Source: Acanthornis magna
Lineage: Eukaryota > Chordata > Aves > Passeriformes > Acanthizidae
Assembly (NCBI GenBank): GCA_036785705.1
Contig: JAWUZG010000032.1
Location: 13,968,001 to 14,032,000, forward strand
Length of the DNA: 64,000 nucleotides
Direction of reading: 5' to 3'
In this document: positions 40,101 through 52,293 of the stretch, in pieces
How positions within the stretch are numbered: position 1 is the stretch's first letter
Layout: every line of letters starts with the position of its first letter
Position numbers and translations under genes: made by a program
Notes under the pieces: generated by a model
The model's input: the letters and a program-made list of their open reading frames with translations, nothing else
Told to the model about the DNA's origin: nothing
Database searches by the model: none

Positions 40101-42316
40101 GAAGCCTGGTATGAGTGAGTGCCAGAGTTTGGAAAATTCAGGGATGAGTTCCCAATGCAAAATAAACTGGTTCATCTTTTTGGGTCTCCAGAGAAGAAAA
40201 GCAAATGGATAATCAACATCACCTTTGGACAAACTCAGCTGAACTCAGCATGCTCCACCTAGTACTGGGAGTGATTCAGACACTCAAAACAAGTCCTATG
40301 CTGTGTCTGCAAGCTCTAGGTATTTACATAACTTTACATGTAAACATCATGTCAGCAAGTGACCCTGTGATGTCAGCAGTGCTGCAGGAAAGCTACAGCT
40401 TATGCAAGTGTCTGTAACCTCTAGCTGAAATCCACTCAGGGATGGGACTGATTTTACTACATGTGCCCTGTTCACCTGCTGAGGCTATGAGGCTTCTTCC
40501 GTATTCCATTTCCACACAGAAATTCTACTCCATAGGAGTAATTGTATTCTTATGCATGATGACACAAGGCAGAAAGTCTGAAGGACTGTCTAGCAAAAAT
40601 CACACTCAAGTTAGTTAACATTCACTCTCACCCTAATTATTGAGAATTGCAGAGTGAAAATGTGATTGAGGTGAATAAAAAGGCAAGACAATGGTGGTAG
40701 AAAACAACGCTCTTAAAAACTAGATGTAGTCATCTAAATGTAATGGCCATGACCCTGAATAACTTACATTTTCTCTGTAACTATGCTCTCACAGCTCTCA
40801 TAAGGAATTTTGAGTTGTGATTTCAAAAACATTCTGTAAAAAATCCTTTTCATGGGGAAAAATACTGATAATTATATGTGTTCTCAGTGAGCACCCAAAA
40901 CACGCAGCAAAATGCTGAAAAAACAATGTTTTCCTGTAAACAGTTAGTTGCTAACTCATTGGTCTGGTTTTTTTAAGTGTACGGTCCACAGGATCCTCTC
41001 TCACAGCAGCTAGAGCATTTTGTTGAATTATTTAGTGTCAGACGTAGAGGAATAAATTTTTATGCTTTTCTATTTAAAATTTGGATTGCAGGAAAAGAAA
41101 GGATACAACACTTTGCCTGGGATTAGATCAGTCATGGATATTTTGAAAACAAAAGTAACTTCATATTTGTTTTGTACCAAGATGCAATCCTTTTTATTTC
41201 AGAAATGGAAAGTTCTGTCAGTCAATCCATTTTATTGCTCATACTTATTGTATGTGATACTTGCCCTCATGACATTTCACACATCAGATAAAATTTTGCT
41301 TTTCTCATTTCTCATGTTCTTCCTGCCATCATGAAGTATAACGCCATCATTCAAGGTGCAAGGAGGAGTTGCTTATTATTCCTTAACTGACTCACACCCT
41401 CAGCTTCTGGGTTTCAGGCACTTAAGCTCTCTCAGCTAAATATTGTGCAGTATTTTAAATTCATCTCTTTCATTCTCATATACACTGAAACCCAGAGAGA
41501 GATTGCACTAGGCTTTCAGTCAAACCCAAATCACTCTCAATATCAAACCAGAAGAACGCCAGGAGATTCTCAGTTAAATAAGCCAGCTCCAAAGCCAGTG
41601 TGCTCCCACATTGCCATCCCAGATTAATCACAGCTCTTCATCGTGCTGCGATTTTGCTCTTAGGGCACGCAGCCAGCAATTACTGCATGAGAGCTGAAGT
41701 GTCAGAGCAGACACACACCTGACTTGGGATCCTAGAAAACCTCAGCAGCAGCCCAGGAAGGAAAGCTGGGTAGGTCACGGCAAGAGTGTAGCTGCACTGA
41801 CTCAGCCGAGGAGGCAGCCTCGCTCAGCTGGCTGTTCCGGGTAAATGCCTGGATAAAGTACGAATGCCCCAGCGTGACCTCCCTGTCTGCAAGTCTGCTG
41901 GGCTGCCTTGTATGATCACCATACTTATGTAATGTGTTCTGCAAATGAAGGATGAGAGTGAGCTGGTAGGTTTTTATCCTGTCTTTGGCTCTTCAGAGCT
42001 TTGTTATTGAACTGCTGAGAGACGGGGTCAATTTTATGGATACCACTACCCCTCTGCATCCCTCAGATCTGCTTTTTGGGGGCAGGAAGCGTGCAAGTCT
42101 ACGGGTCCCAGTAAAACCTCTCCCAACACAGCTATCATTAACAGGCTTCAGAATACTAGAGACTTGCAAAAATCATCTTTTCCTCTCTGGTGCTTCAGTT
42201 TCCCAGTCTAAGTGCTATCTCACAAGTTTATAGCAGAGCTTATATAGGGCTTTCCAATCCAGAAATCTCAGTGTTAAAAAAATTGAATTAATGAACCTTC
42301 AGAATTATAGTCAAGT
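34021..42316. other. Unique non-coding DNA, no gene seen
   Basis: AT-rich, with scattered short frames (at most about 118 residues) without recognisable domains. An A26 run lies at 37167-37192 and is listed separately. No transposon is recognised. Confidence 0.6.
37167..37192. repeat. Poly-A tract (A26)
   Basis: An uninterrupted run of 26 A is followed by GAGAGAAA. The sequence upstream shows no retrogene or retroposon body that I can recognise. Confidence 0.9.
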
Positions 42317-42457
42317 ACATTCCTGGAAGTGCTCAAAGCGAGGTTGGATTGAGCTCTGAGCAACCTGGTTTAGAGAAAAGTCCCTGCTCATGACACGGTG
42401 TTGGAATTAGATGGTCTTGAAGGTCCCTTCCAACCCAAACTATTCTATGATTCTATA
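42317..42457 (+). mobile_element. CR1 LINE 3' tail, sense
   Basis: This is the terminal ~140 bp of a CR1 element: tcctggaagtgctcaaagc, gaggttggattgagctctga, gatggtcttgaaggtccctt, then the 3' end ccaacccaaactattctatg followed by attctat octamer remnants. It is strongly 5'-truncated and encodes nothing. The intact terminus makes orientation and the 3' boundary secure. Confidence 0.95.
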
Positions 42458-45400
42458 TCACAAAAATGAGAAAGTGCATAAGGGAACAAGAATCAGTTCA
42501 GACAACCAAGTATTTAAAGCAAAAGGACAAAATTACTCTAAATCCTTAGTAATCCAAAATATTCATTAAACACTTGAATGATATCTACAACTTGCACAAA
42601 GCTGCAACAAGGTTATATTTTCCCCAAGAATGCCAACTGTATTCCTTCTTCCAGCTTGCTCTATAAAGAGGAGTGATTTGGCAGATCTCTTGAGGAAAGG
42701 AGACCAAACAACTCCTTTGTTGTATTGCCATGGAAATACAAATACAAACAGAGCACCTCCTGCTTCTGCAGGCTCCAGTCATTCACAGCTCAAAGGCACC
42801 GTAACGCACAAGATGTAGCAGACCCAGGTAACAGCAGAATTCAGTTGCTGCCCCCTTTCTGAAACTTTTCATGAAGTTTAGATCATTTATGTGAGATTCA
42901 GCATGTGCTGGCTGTAATGTTATCATTATTTTTAATTTGTTTGTGATTCTACCCTTCTCTGTTCCAGCTGGGAATAGGAGCAGGAATATTGAAATATCAT
43001 ACGAAAGGCTATGGGTTTTTGTTTGTTTGGTTGGTTTTGGTTGTTTTTGTTTTTTGGGGTTTTTTTGTGAGTTAGAAAATTCCAGCAACTTCTTGAGTGA
43101 GCCTGTTTTTATAAGGTTCTTAGCTTGGTTTTTGGATAACCAAGCAAGTCTTTCCTTCATTAAACCATCGAGTCTTTCGAGGGGCAGCAAAGCATCCCCA
43201 ACACTCAACCTTCAAGTTTTCTTCCCCGTTTTTCCTTCTGAAGTATTGTGGAATTATTCCAGCCTGCTTCAGGAGGCACCCTAATGCCTCCTCCACATCT
43301 ATATGCCATGAAGAGGAACTGAACCAAGTATTACATGGAAAAGTTATCAGTGAGATCAAAGGCAAGCAAGTAAATGTCATTATCCTACAAATTACTTGGA
43401 ATGGGATGTGTAAAAAGCTGTTTAAGTAAATGAGAATTGAAGGAAAACAGTGTTTTGTTAAATGCCTTCAGTGAAACTACCTGCTGCTGTTTTTGAGAGG
43501 CAAAAGTTCTAAACTGCCTATAAGTACTCTTTACCTATAGTTTTATTTTTGCAGAAGGAAGAGGAGCCGTAATGTCACCCTAGGCAGCTTGTACCCTTTT
43601 TTACACATTTTTTGTTATATATCAAACTACTGAACTTGGTCAAGCTTCAGATGTATCCAATGCTTCAGACTAGTTGGACTCTCCCCCAGAACAGGATTAC
43701 AAGTGTTTACTGTGGAAATAGTAAAATATTTTACATACAAAATTTCCCCCTACACAGCTATAATCAGCAGCCTGTAGCCTTCTAAGAGGCTCTCCTGGAC
43801 TTGACAACACCTTTTTTAAACAGGCAGTTTACCTTCTGATAAGAAACAGAAAGACTTCATTTATATTTGTTTAACGCTGTTAGAGCCTATGCACGCAGTT
43901 TCCATAACAGGATAGGAAAAACAAGCCAAGTCTCCTGCGTGGGATTTTTCTGATCTCCAGGATATAGGAACACACCTATGGTATCTTGCTGTATGAGTCA
44001 TTGGGTTGCTGATGTCATGCAGTATGTACTGTTAGGCTCGAGTAAGTGATAGAGTTCACTACAGGACAATAGCTTCTGGTACTCTGACGTTTCACCTGCC
44101 TGGTTACAAAGCGGTAACCAGGTAGAAAGTTATTTTAAAACACATAAAAACCTACATTTAGAGACAGAAAAGAAATATTCTATTTTCCATTTGTAATGCT
44201 GTGCTGTTAAACCTGTGACTATAGCATGGAAAATCAAAAGCTGAGCTACGCTTTGCCCACCTCTCTGTCACACTGCCACCAGGCTCCCTGGGCACCCTGC
44301 AGCCCTGCAAGGCTGTGGCAACCACGGCATGCCACAGGCAAGGAGAACTGCAGAAAGGGCTGCCAATTTTACTTGTTCCTCAAGGTCTTGGAAAATGTTC
44401 TTAAATATGGCTCAGCAAACAAAGCAAAAGCCGCACTCCTGAGCAGTTTGCAACATTTAAATAAGAGTCTTGCGTTTATTATCCAAATATGCAGCTGTGT
44501 GAGTGTTGTCAGAATGTACACTCACACATCCCAGATATCCTGACACGCACAGGGCGAGGAGAGAAAGTAGTTTGTTTCAAGAGAAAAAACACGGAGAAAT
44601 TGCTGAGCCCTTGGACAAGTGAAAATGAGGCTGTGCAGGGGTCCCCATCACAGGTGGTTTGCAAGGACAGCTGTGACTGCACCAAAGCAAGCAAAAATAA
44701 ATGCAGCTGGCTACTGTCATGAAGAGGAATTGTTGCCTACAAACTTATCAGATATCTTAGAATATCCATCAGCCAGCTATTCTCTATGCACACACCATAG
44801 CAAATCTTTTCTGAGACCTAGTCTAGTAAAATACACTGGCAGTTCAGTGTCAAATTCAGTTTTCTCCCCTCTACATCCAATGTTGTCTCTTAAACTCACC
44901 ACTACCAGATCCAGGCCCTGTTCCCTGGGATTTCCAAAGCTCTCTTTTTCTTAAAACCCCACCTCTCTTTTATCCTGTGGAAAAAGCAACTTCAGCCACT
45001 CCCTTCTGGCTTGTGAGGTGAGTTCACTCCTGTATTTTCTAGGATCCCATTTTTTTTCCTGCAAATAACTCTCTCTCCCTGCTCTTTCTTTGTGCTTTCC
45101 CCTACCAAAGAATTGCTGCCCCAGTGAGCACCCAAATTCTCATTTGCTTAATTCACTCTTTCCTTAGAAATCAGGAGTAGTAGAAGGTAGTTAGAAAGCA
45201 GACATACACTCAACCACATCCTAACCTTCATCCTAAATTCAAAGTATGCACCTGTCATAAGAATCATCGTCATTTTCTGGATAATTTGCAAAAAGGGGGA
45301 AATGGCTAAGCCTAACAAATATTCACCATAAATAGTTTATCCCTGACTATTAGATGGATGGGTGATTAGATGGATGATCAGAATATGTTCTTTAGAGGAT

Positions 45401-45622
45401 CTCTAGACAGGTCCTTGAATATTTATGGCATCATGTTCACAGACTGCACAGGCCCTTCTGCATAGGCCCTTTTTACTCATAGCAGATATGAAGAACATCT
45501 TTCCCTCTCACAACTAAATTATACAGAAATAACTAGTAGAAATTCTCTTCCAAAATGTTCCTAGATCTTGCAGGTCACTTTGCAAATAATTATGTAAACA
45601 TCTGAAAAACGTATTTTGCTTA
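42458..45622. other. Unique non-coding DNA, no gene seen
   Basis: Short unrelated frames only. A G/T-rich low-complexity tract (43013-43069) is the only repeat noted. Confidence 0.6.
43013..43069. repeat. G/T-rich low-complexity tract
   Basis: Strings of TTTG, TTGG and TTTTGGGG motifs occur without a fixed period. This kind of G/T simple sequence is common in bird DNA. Confidence 0.8.
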
Positions 45623-45800
45623 TCATAAAATCATAGGATCATTAAAGTTGGAGATCACCTCCAAGATCATCGAGTCTGACCTTTGAACACCACCATGACT
45701 ACTAAACCAGAGCATTAAGTGCCATGTTGAGTCATTTTTTGAACACTTCCAGGGATGGGAACTCCACCACTTCCCTGGGCAGCCCATTCCAATGCTCAGC
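45623..45800 (-). mobile_element. CR1 LINE 3' fragment, antisense
   Basis: On the plus strand it starts with a degraded inverted terminus (cataaaatcatagg), then the CR1 antisense 3' UTR: ccaagatcatcgagt, gaacaccaccatgactac, cacttccagggatgg, ccacttccctgggcagccca. It is cut off at about 45800, exactly where an oppositely oriented CR1 begins. It lacks coding capacity. Confidence 0.93.
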
Positions 45801-46092
45801 TACCTGAAAGGAGGCTGTAGCAAGATGGGTGTTTGTCTCTTCTCACAGGTAACAAGTGATAGAACAAGAGGAAATGGCTGAATATTACACCAGGAGAGGT
45901 TTAGTTTGGATATTAGGAAAAAATTCTTCACCAAAAAGATGGTCAAGTATAGAAACAGTCTGCCCAGGAAAGTGGTGGAGACCATCCCTGGATGTATTTA
46001 AAATATGTGTAGATATGGCATTTGGGATTTGGCAGGGCTGGGTTAATGGCTGGATCTTAAATGTCTTTTCCAAGCTAAACAATTCTAAGATA
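45801..46092 (+). mobile_element. CR1 LINE 3' fragment, sense
   Basis: It begins at tacctgaaaggaggctgtag, the CR1 ORF2 C-terminal region (Tyr-Leu-Lys-Gly-Gly-type codons), continues through ttggatattaggaaaaaatt and cccaggaaagtggtggagac, and ends at a degraded 3' terminus (ctaaacaattctaag). An open frame at 45856-46158 runs through it but reads in the wrong frame and is not a gene. It forms an inverted pair with the CR1 immediately to its left, sharing roughly the terminal 180 bp. Confidence 0.93.
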
Positions 46093-49000
46093 AATTACAC
46101 AAACTGGGGATGCATTGTCAGGAAAGGATCTGAACAGATTCCCTACAGAAGCAATTAGATTTTTTTGTTTTGAAAGGGAGAATAATTTAAGCAGAAAGAA
46201 ACAAAGAACAAATTATACCCCGAAGTGAATGGTGAGAAAGAATGCATTGCTTGGTCTCAGGGCAGATCTGTGTTGTTGATTTAAGGCAACTGTGAAAAAT
46301 AGTATGAAAAAAACCCACACCAACCCCACCAACAAAACAAACAAAAAATCCCCCAACCAAACAAAAAAACCCCTACCAAATACAATCCGAGAATGCAACA
46401 TTTCCATTACTAAATGACTAACAGTATTCATTAAACTCTCATCTGGAATACCTTGAGCATGAAAAGAAGAATACCAGCTGGGGTAGATGCAGAGAAGACT
46501 ACTGAGATGTTTGAAAACTGAAGAGTCAGTCCAAAGGGAGGCCATAGAAATTACTGTACAAGTTTGCAGAAGGTTGACTTGCAAGATAAGGTCTGCTGTC
46601 TGACAGTGCCAGAAGGTAAACAGAGGAATCACAGAAGTAATCTCAGCACACCTGCAACAACTGGGCATAAACTGGCTGTGAAGCAAGCATGGTAGGGAAC
46701 CAAACTTTTTTACCTAAAGGCTGATGCTCTAGAGAAATAATAATAGCAGAAAATTAATTTGATTTCAGTCAGTGAGGTGAAAATGTATTTATTGTGATAG
46801 ACGAAAACAGACCTTGAAAATTCAGAAGTTCTCTAGTTGTCTTAAATATTTGTTGAACTATACTGGCAAACCTGAAAAGAACATCAGCAGGATATGGAGA
46901 AAATAAGGGTATTCACTCGAATGCAGTTCAAATGAAGTGGGCAAGTGTTTAAATATTGCCAGTTGGATCCATACTGGAAGTCAATGTTGCTGTCAGACCT
47001 CTGTGATCCTGAAACATCTTCACAGGTGCCTGCTGGTCCTGCTAAGCAGAGTAACTCAGAGATTGGTCTCTGCCACTGGTCACCTGCAGGCACCACCCCT
47101 CCCCCTTCAGCCCCTTCCACCACCATGACCTCAGGCTGCTGGCCACGGGGACAGCAGGAGCAGCCATCCTCCAGCAACCACAGGGTGCATGACGCTTTTA
47201 AACTGCGGATGAATGCCGGGATTTGTTAATATTGATTCATGGTTGACAACAAAGGCTTGGTAATTGGGTTGGTGAAGATACCCGTGTTCATTTTATTAGC
47301 AAAGATGGCCAGAGCTCTCCAAGGCTACATGATTTTAACTGCTTAAAACAAATTAGGACCACTAACTTTCCAATATGGTAAGTAAAAAGCAGATTTTTAC
47401 CCATGCACCATCTATTAACTCTTTTATAATCAATTTTCTTTGGCCACTGCTAAATTACCTACTAATACACATTTCAGAGTTATAATTCTGAAGCATAGCC
47501 AGATAAATGGATATCTGAATACGTTCAAAGATCTTACTAAATCAGCTAGAAAAGGCTCAGAAAACATATGGGAACTGCTGGTGACAACTTTCCGACGATT
47601 ATTCAATATGCTGTTTTTACACTTCTGCCAGAATCCTGATTAGATCAAATACAAAGCCCAGGTTGCATAGTAATCTATAAACCACTCAACTTGTGAATGG
47701 AAAACCATAGTGAAGTGCAATCCAGTAAAAATAACAGAAAAAAATATAACGAATATTTAGTACTAACGGGCTCTGCAGTACGAGTGCAGATTCTGCAGTT
47801 AGAGGAGACTTGGAGAAAGATGACAGAAAATAGTCACTGAAATAGCAAAACTATTAAAACTGGAAGAGCTACAAAGCATGGAACCATATGTCTTTGCAAA
47901 GTTTCAGAGGAGTTATGTTTCTATTCCTTGTCATAAGAATAAGAGCACCAAGGCATTCACCTGTGTCAGGAAGTGGCAGATATAAATCATTATGCAATTT
48001 GATCTTGGAATTTATTGCTCCAGGATGTCAGTGATGCCAAAAATCTAGGTAAACTGAAATAGTAAATATATTTTCTGAAAGAAAAAATATCTGGTGTTGT
48101 GGCAATTAATGTTAGTATTATGAAAGTATAGGAAAGAGTATGAAATAATTTTCATAGTTTATTCCTTTCATCTGCATTTCCTAGGAAAGGAACTCCCATC
48201 TATCAGATGAGGTTATTGCATTTTTTACTTATTAATACTTTCTTTTCATTACCTGGTTCTACCCATCTTCAGAAAAGTTACAAAAGCTATTCTCTTATAC
48301 TGGCAATTTCAACAATAAAACTTTCACAGGGAGTATGAGGAAGGAATGCGGAATTGTGTTGGCAGAAGAGGAATAGTCGTTTTAAAGCTTATTAATTTTT
48401 CTTGTTCCACTGAAGGCAAGAAAATCCTTACTATGTCCTCTGCACCCTACTGAGAAATATTCCCAAACCTTTGCTGCATTACGGCATTATGGATTAATGA
48501 GGATATGACACAGTTAGCTAGGAGCATCTCCCTATTAACCTTGCAGGTTAACCAAGACAGTTAATACATCAGACTTGATGGCAGCACTTGGTGATAGTAG
48601 GTCAGGCTTTTTGGCAGCACTTATCCACTAAATGCATTTTAAAAAAGAAAAATAAGAGAAATTGCTGTCGTGTCTAAATGGATATAAATTGGAGGGACAG
48701 GTGGCTTTAAGTAAAAAGTCACTGCAAGAACAGCCCCAAAGATTTTCCAGAAGACACGTATTTTAATCTATTCATTCCTTCAACCCCAAAAAGTTACAAA
48801 GCAAGCTCGTGGGAAGCAGGACTGGTCTGTTGACTGGTCATAGGTGTGGAGTGTCATCTGAGATGCCATTTGAGCTGGTGGATATAACAAAGGACTCATG
48901 GGAGGGAAGCAGACACCCATCTGCAAGGGCAGGCAGAAGCCAGGCAGGCTCCTTGAGGGTATCTCATATGGCACCAGATGTGTGTGGGTGACTGAATCTG

Positions 49001-50194
49001 GACCTCAGGACATACAGCTTCACTGGTTTCATGGAAAAACGTTAATTTGTGATGTCTGAAAGTGTAGCTGAAAATATGATCCAAAACTATAACACAGCAT
49101 AGTTAAAACTTGTCTGTTAACCAAAAAACAGGTAGAGAAGTATCAACACCAGTGTCATACGTTTTGCTAATGCTATTCTGGGATGAGACTTGAAAACTTT
49201 AGCCTTGGTTCTGAATGAATATGACGTGCTATTTATCAGCATAAGATACTTCCAGCTCTCTGAAGCCTGACAGAGGAAACAGGAAAAACAAGAACTAAGG
49301 ATCACATTATTAACGTGAGAAAACCTCTATAAAATAAATTTGTATGAATTTCCTGACAAATGTTACATAACTCTAAAAATCCTGGTTAAAGGTAAATGAT
49401 ACTCTCACTGTGATGTTTGTTAAAGTGTAATCAGTCAAACCTGTTACATCCAAAGATTTTTTTTAATGTTTGTGCTTTTTGATAATCATCTTAATATTTA
49501 CTGAATTTATAACCAAAATTGTTGATCCAGAAAGGCACAAGCAGTATGAAGTACAACAATATACATCTTAAAATTAAGTACCTTTCATCTAGGAAAATAT
49601 GCCTGTGAAAGAAATGTTATAACCTTCCATTGACATGATTTTGCAAATTCTTCTCCTCTAGCAACAAGAACTGAAATCACAATGTATAAAAATCGAAGTG
49701 TTACTAAACTCTAGTTTAGGGTCAAACAATTTCATGTACAACACCTCTCTGTGTATCACATAGTTTTTGTGCCTTAGTAGTCATATTCTCATCCCCCATT
49801 ATAAAAAATACTTTCTTCTTGCTGCTGTGATAAAAACCAGCACAAACAAGAATTGAACATCCAGGAAAAACAATAAACCAACCATACAAAGCATTACGGT
49901 ATCATGAAGCAACAATGAGACAGAGAGAAGAAAGTGGAAATATGTATACGTTGCTGATTCATAAGTGTATGTGGTTAATTGTAATATAAAAAGGCAAACT
50001 TTTTTGACAGAATTGAAGAACATTTTTGAAAAGGAAAATATCTCACAAGCCTGATATAAGGAATTTCAATAGTGCAGGTTAGGAAGGTCTTCAGCATGAA
50101 GTATCTCGTAAAGTGAAATTTCATTTTAGTTTTTTTAGAAATCACATCAATGGCATGATCCTACCAATGTGCAGGAAATTAGTATAAAGAAAGG

Positions 50195-50196
<2 letters not shown>
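46093..50196. other. Unique non-coding DNA, no gene seen
   Basis: AT-rich; the longest frame (157 residues, minus, 46213-46686) is hydrophobic only because it crosses an A/C-rich tract. No exon or large repeat is recognised. Confidence 0.6.
46307..46380. repeat. A/C-rich low-complexity tract
   Basis: AAAC, CAAC and CCCC motifs without a strict period. It is broadly complementary in character to the G/T tract at 43.0 kb. Confidence 0.8.
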
Positions 50197-50241
<45 letters not shown>

Positions 50242-50279
50242 ATGCACATTGTGTGTGTATGTGTGTGTGTGCGTGTGTA
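50197..50279 (+). repeat. (GATA)11 plus GT microsatellite
   Basis: Eleven uninterrupted GATA units (50197-50240), a short spacer, then an interrupted (GT)n run to about 50279. The minus-strand frame of Ile-Tyr-Leu-Ser repeats is a by-product. Likely highly polymorphic. Confidence 0.95.
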
Positions 50280-50725
50280 TGCTCACATGTTGACAACACT
50301 GAAGCAATCATGAGGAATCCTGATGACAAAATTGAATAAAAGCCCATATAAAATACTGGTGACAGATGTCATCCCCTGCGAGTGTCCTGATAGTTTACCA
50401 TTTTCCCCACTTGACGTTATAATTTGCTGAAGCAGAACATAAAGCTCTACAAATTCTAAACATATGCAGCCAAGAAACAGAAGCAGCCAAGAACCAAGTC
50501 CCTATTGATAAGTAAACTTTGAGCAGAAAAGCACACTTCTCCATGTTTTCAACCTTTCAACATGCTTATCTGGAAATGGACTTTCTCCCCTCCCTGTTTG
50601 CCAGTCTCCCCCTTCCTCCCCACCCAGGAGCTGGAAGAGTCTTACTGATTCCTGGGTACTGCTTTTTCTTGTTCAGTGCCTACGAAGTTGATGTCCCCTC
50701 CTAAAACACGTGGGCTGCACAGCAA
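50280..50725. other. Non-coding spacer
   Basis: No gene, transposon or regulatory signal is recognised between the microsatellite and the minisatellite. Confidence 0.5.
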
Positions 50726-50880
50726 GGAAACCAAAAAGGCCCAGTTAACCCAGCATGGAAACCAGAAAGGCCCAGTTAACCCAGTATGGAAACCAGAAAG
50801 GCCAAGTTAACCCAGCATGGAAACCAGAAAGGCCCAGTTAACCCAGCATGGAAACCAGAAAGGCCCAGTTAACCCAGCTG
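50726..50880 (+). repeat. 31-bp minisatellite, five copies
   Basis: Five adjacent 31-bp units start at 50726, 50757, 50788, 50819 and 50850, each opening ggaaacc and containing aggcccagttaacccag. Units differ by one change each (an A for G in unit 1, T for C in unit 2, A for C in unit 3) and the last ends ctg instead of cat. The period is not a multiple of three, so no repeated protein is implied; a minus-strand frame running into it is incidental. Each unit contains GTTAAC, an HpaI-type palindrome. Confidence 0.97.
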
Positions 50881-51883
50881 CACAGGGAGCATAGCAAAGC
50901 ACGCTGTCGCTCCTGTGGGTCTCTGCTCTGCTCTTGCCTTCCCTAGTGCACCAGCCATCATATAGCTGCACTGCTGTCCTGAGGGCAGGCTGTGAGGACG
51001 TTAGCCAAGAGGATGGTGGCTCTGGACCAAGCAGCATACAGAACTTCCCCCTCTGACTTCTGTCACTTCTAATAGAAAAGGTCAAAATAGAAATTTCTTT
51101 TCCTTAAATTCCCCTATGGAATTTTGCTTAGACGTGAGGATAGAGGAGCAGCAGGTTGGGGCTCTGCTCTGAGCGCTGACCTTCCACCTGCCTTGCAGAA
51201 CAGTGCTGCAGGAGTTCTAAGCTTGCTGAAAAGCTGCAGCTTAGCACTAAGGCTTCTGACCTCATCTTAGCAACAGCACACTTAATGGCACACCCTTGAA
51301 AGAACTGGACATCCTAAGCACAAATGAGTCCGCCTGGGGATTTCAGAAACAGCAGAAACCTGAGCTCAGGTTTGTTGCTCTTATCAAGGTAGTCAGATTA
51401 CCAATCATGATGTCAGTATCAAAAAGCTAGATAGGCCCACAGCCAATTTACTAGTACATCATGCCAGAAGAATAAATCTTGCTTGGATACCATGAAGCTA
51501 TATAGCATTTTTCTTCACAAAACAGCTTGTGTTCACGAAGCTTAAATGTTAATCACTTAAATAATAATACCTGAAAATATGTTTGCAACTTGGGAATTGT
51601 TAAGCATGCATCCAACCTCCAGAAAGAAATCTTCCAACATCCTGCAAGAAGTCTTCCCTTGCCAAACACAAGCAGATCCCTGGGATTAAAGACTCAAGAT
51701 TTCCAGCCCCACCTTCACAATGGCGTCTGTGCCTCATCTTGAGCAAATCCCGTATCTGCTCACTTGCTTCATTTGCTTCAAGTGGGTAAATTCTATCCCA
51801 AGAGTTTTAAGGGGAATTATTTATTTGTATCTGTAACAGTGTTTTGTGTGCTGGTATAAGAGTCAAGAAAGAGGTTTAAGCAA
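50881..51883. other. Unique non-coding DNA, no gene seen
   Basis: No recognisable exons or repeats between the minisatellite and the LTR-associated duplication. Confidence 0.55.
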
Positions 51884-51923
51884 GGCTGTTGTGATTTAGG
51901 AATGGCTGTTGTGATTTAGGAAT
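51884..51923 (+). repeat. Perfect 20-bp tandem duplication at an LTR edge
   Basis: ggctgttgtgatttaggaat occurs twice without a gap or mismatch (51884-51903 and 51904-51923). It contains tgttgtgattta, which resembles the inverted end of the ERVL-type LTR that follows, so it probably arose by duplication of the LTR terminus. Confidence 0.9.
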
Positions 51924-52293
51924 CCCCATTTTAGTGTTCCTATTGAAGCACTCCAAATCTCACACCCCTGGTTCGCTCACTTTCCCCTTTCACTCCCCCT
52001 GTGGCAGGATGGAGAAGAGAATTGGAGGCACAAAGGGTAAAGATCACGGATTGAGATAAGAACAATTTACTGGAAAGAGCAATGGAATTAGAAAAACAAA
52101 TAGTAACAGCAATAATATCAGTAACAGGGAACTGGCACTGCCCGACCGCTCGCTTCAGGCCACGCTTATTAAACCAGAAGAGACCCCGTCCCCAGAAAAT
52201 TACATGAGGTGGTATAGAACAACCTCCAGGTCCTGGCCATATCTCCTTCTGGCTACTGCAAAAATTAACCCTATCCTGGCTGAAACCAGGACA
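51888..52293 (-). mobile_element. ERVL-type solo LTR, antisense
   Basis: The right end on the plus strand reads aattaaccctatcctggctg then aaaccaggaca, so on the minus strand the LTR starts TGTCCTGGTTTCAGCC, the start I associate with a large avian ERVL-type LTR group. Internally, cacggattgagataagaaca matches the conserved gtgggttgagataa segment of that group. The left boundary is taken at tgttgtgattta (51888 or, in the second copy, 51908). I found no matching 5-bp target duplication; the right flank is gacca. No gag, pol or env sequence adjoins it. Minus (149 residues) and plus (96 residues) frames overlapping it are incidental. Confidence 0.75.

Noticed and set aside
45623..46092. Twin-priming origin of the inverted CR1 pair
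   Set aside because: Both halves carry the same 3' terminal segment, whereas twin priming gives non-overlapping segments.
46480..46640. Possible further CR1 similarity (gatgcagagaagactactga)
   Set aside because: Vaguely like a CR1 ORF2 segment but too weak and without supporting neighbours.
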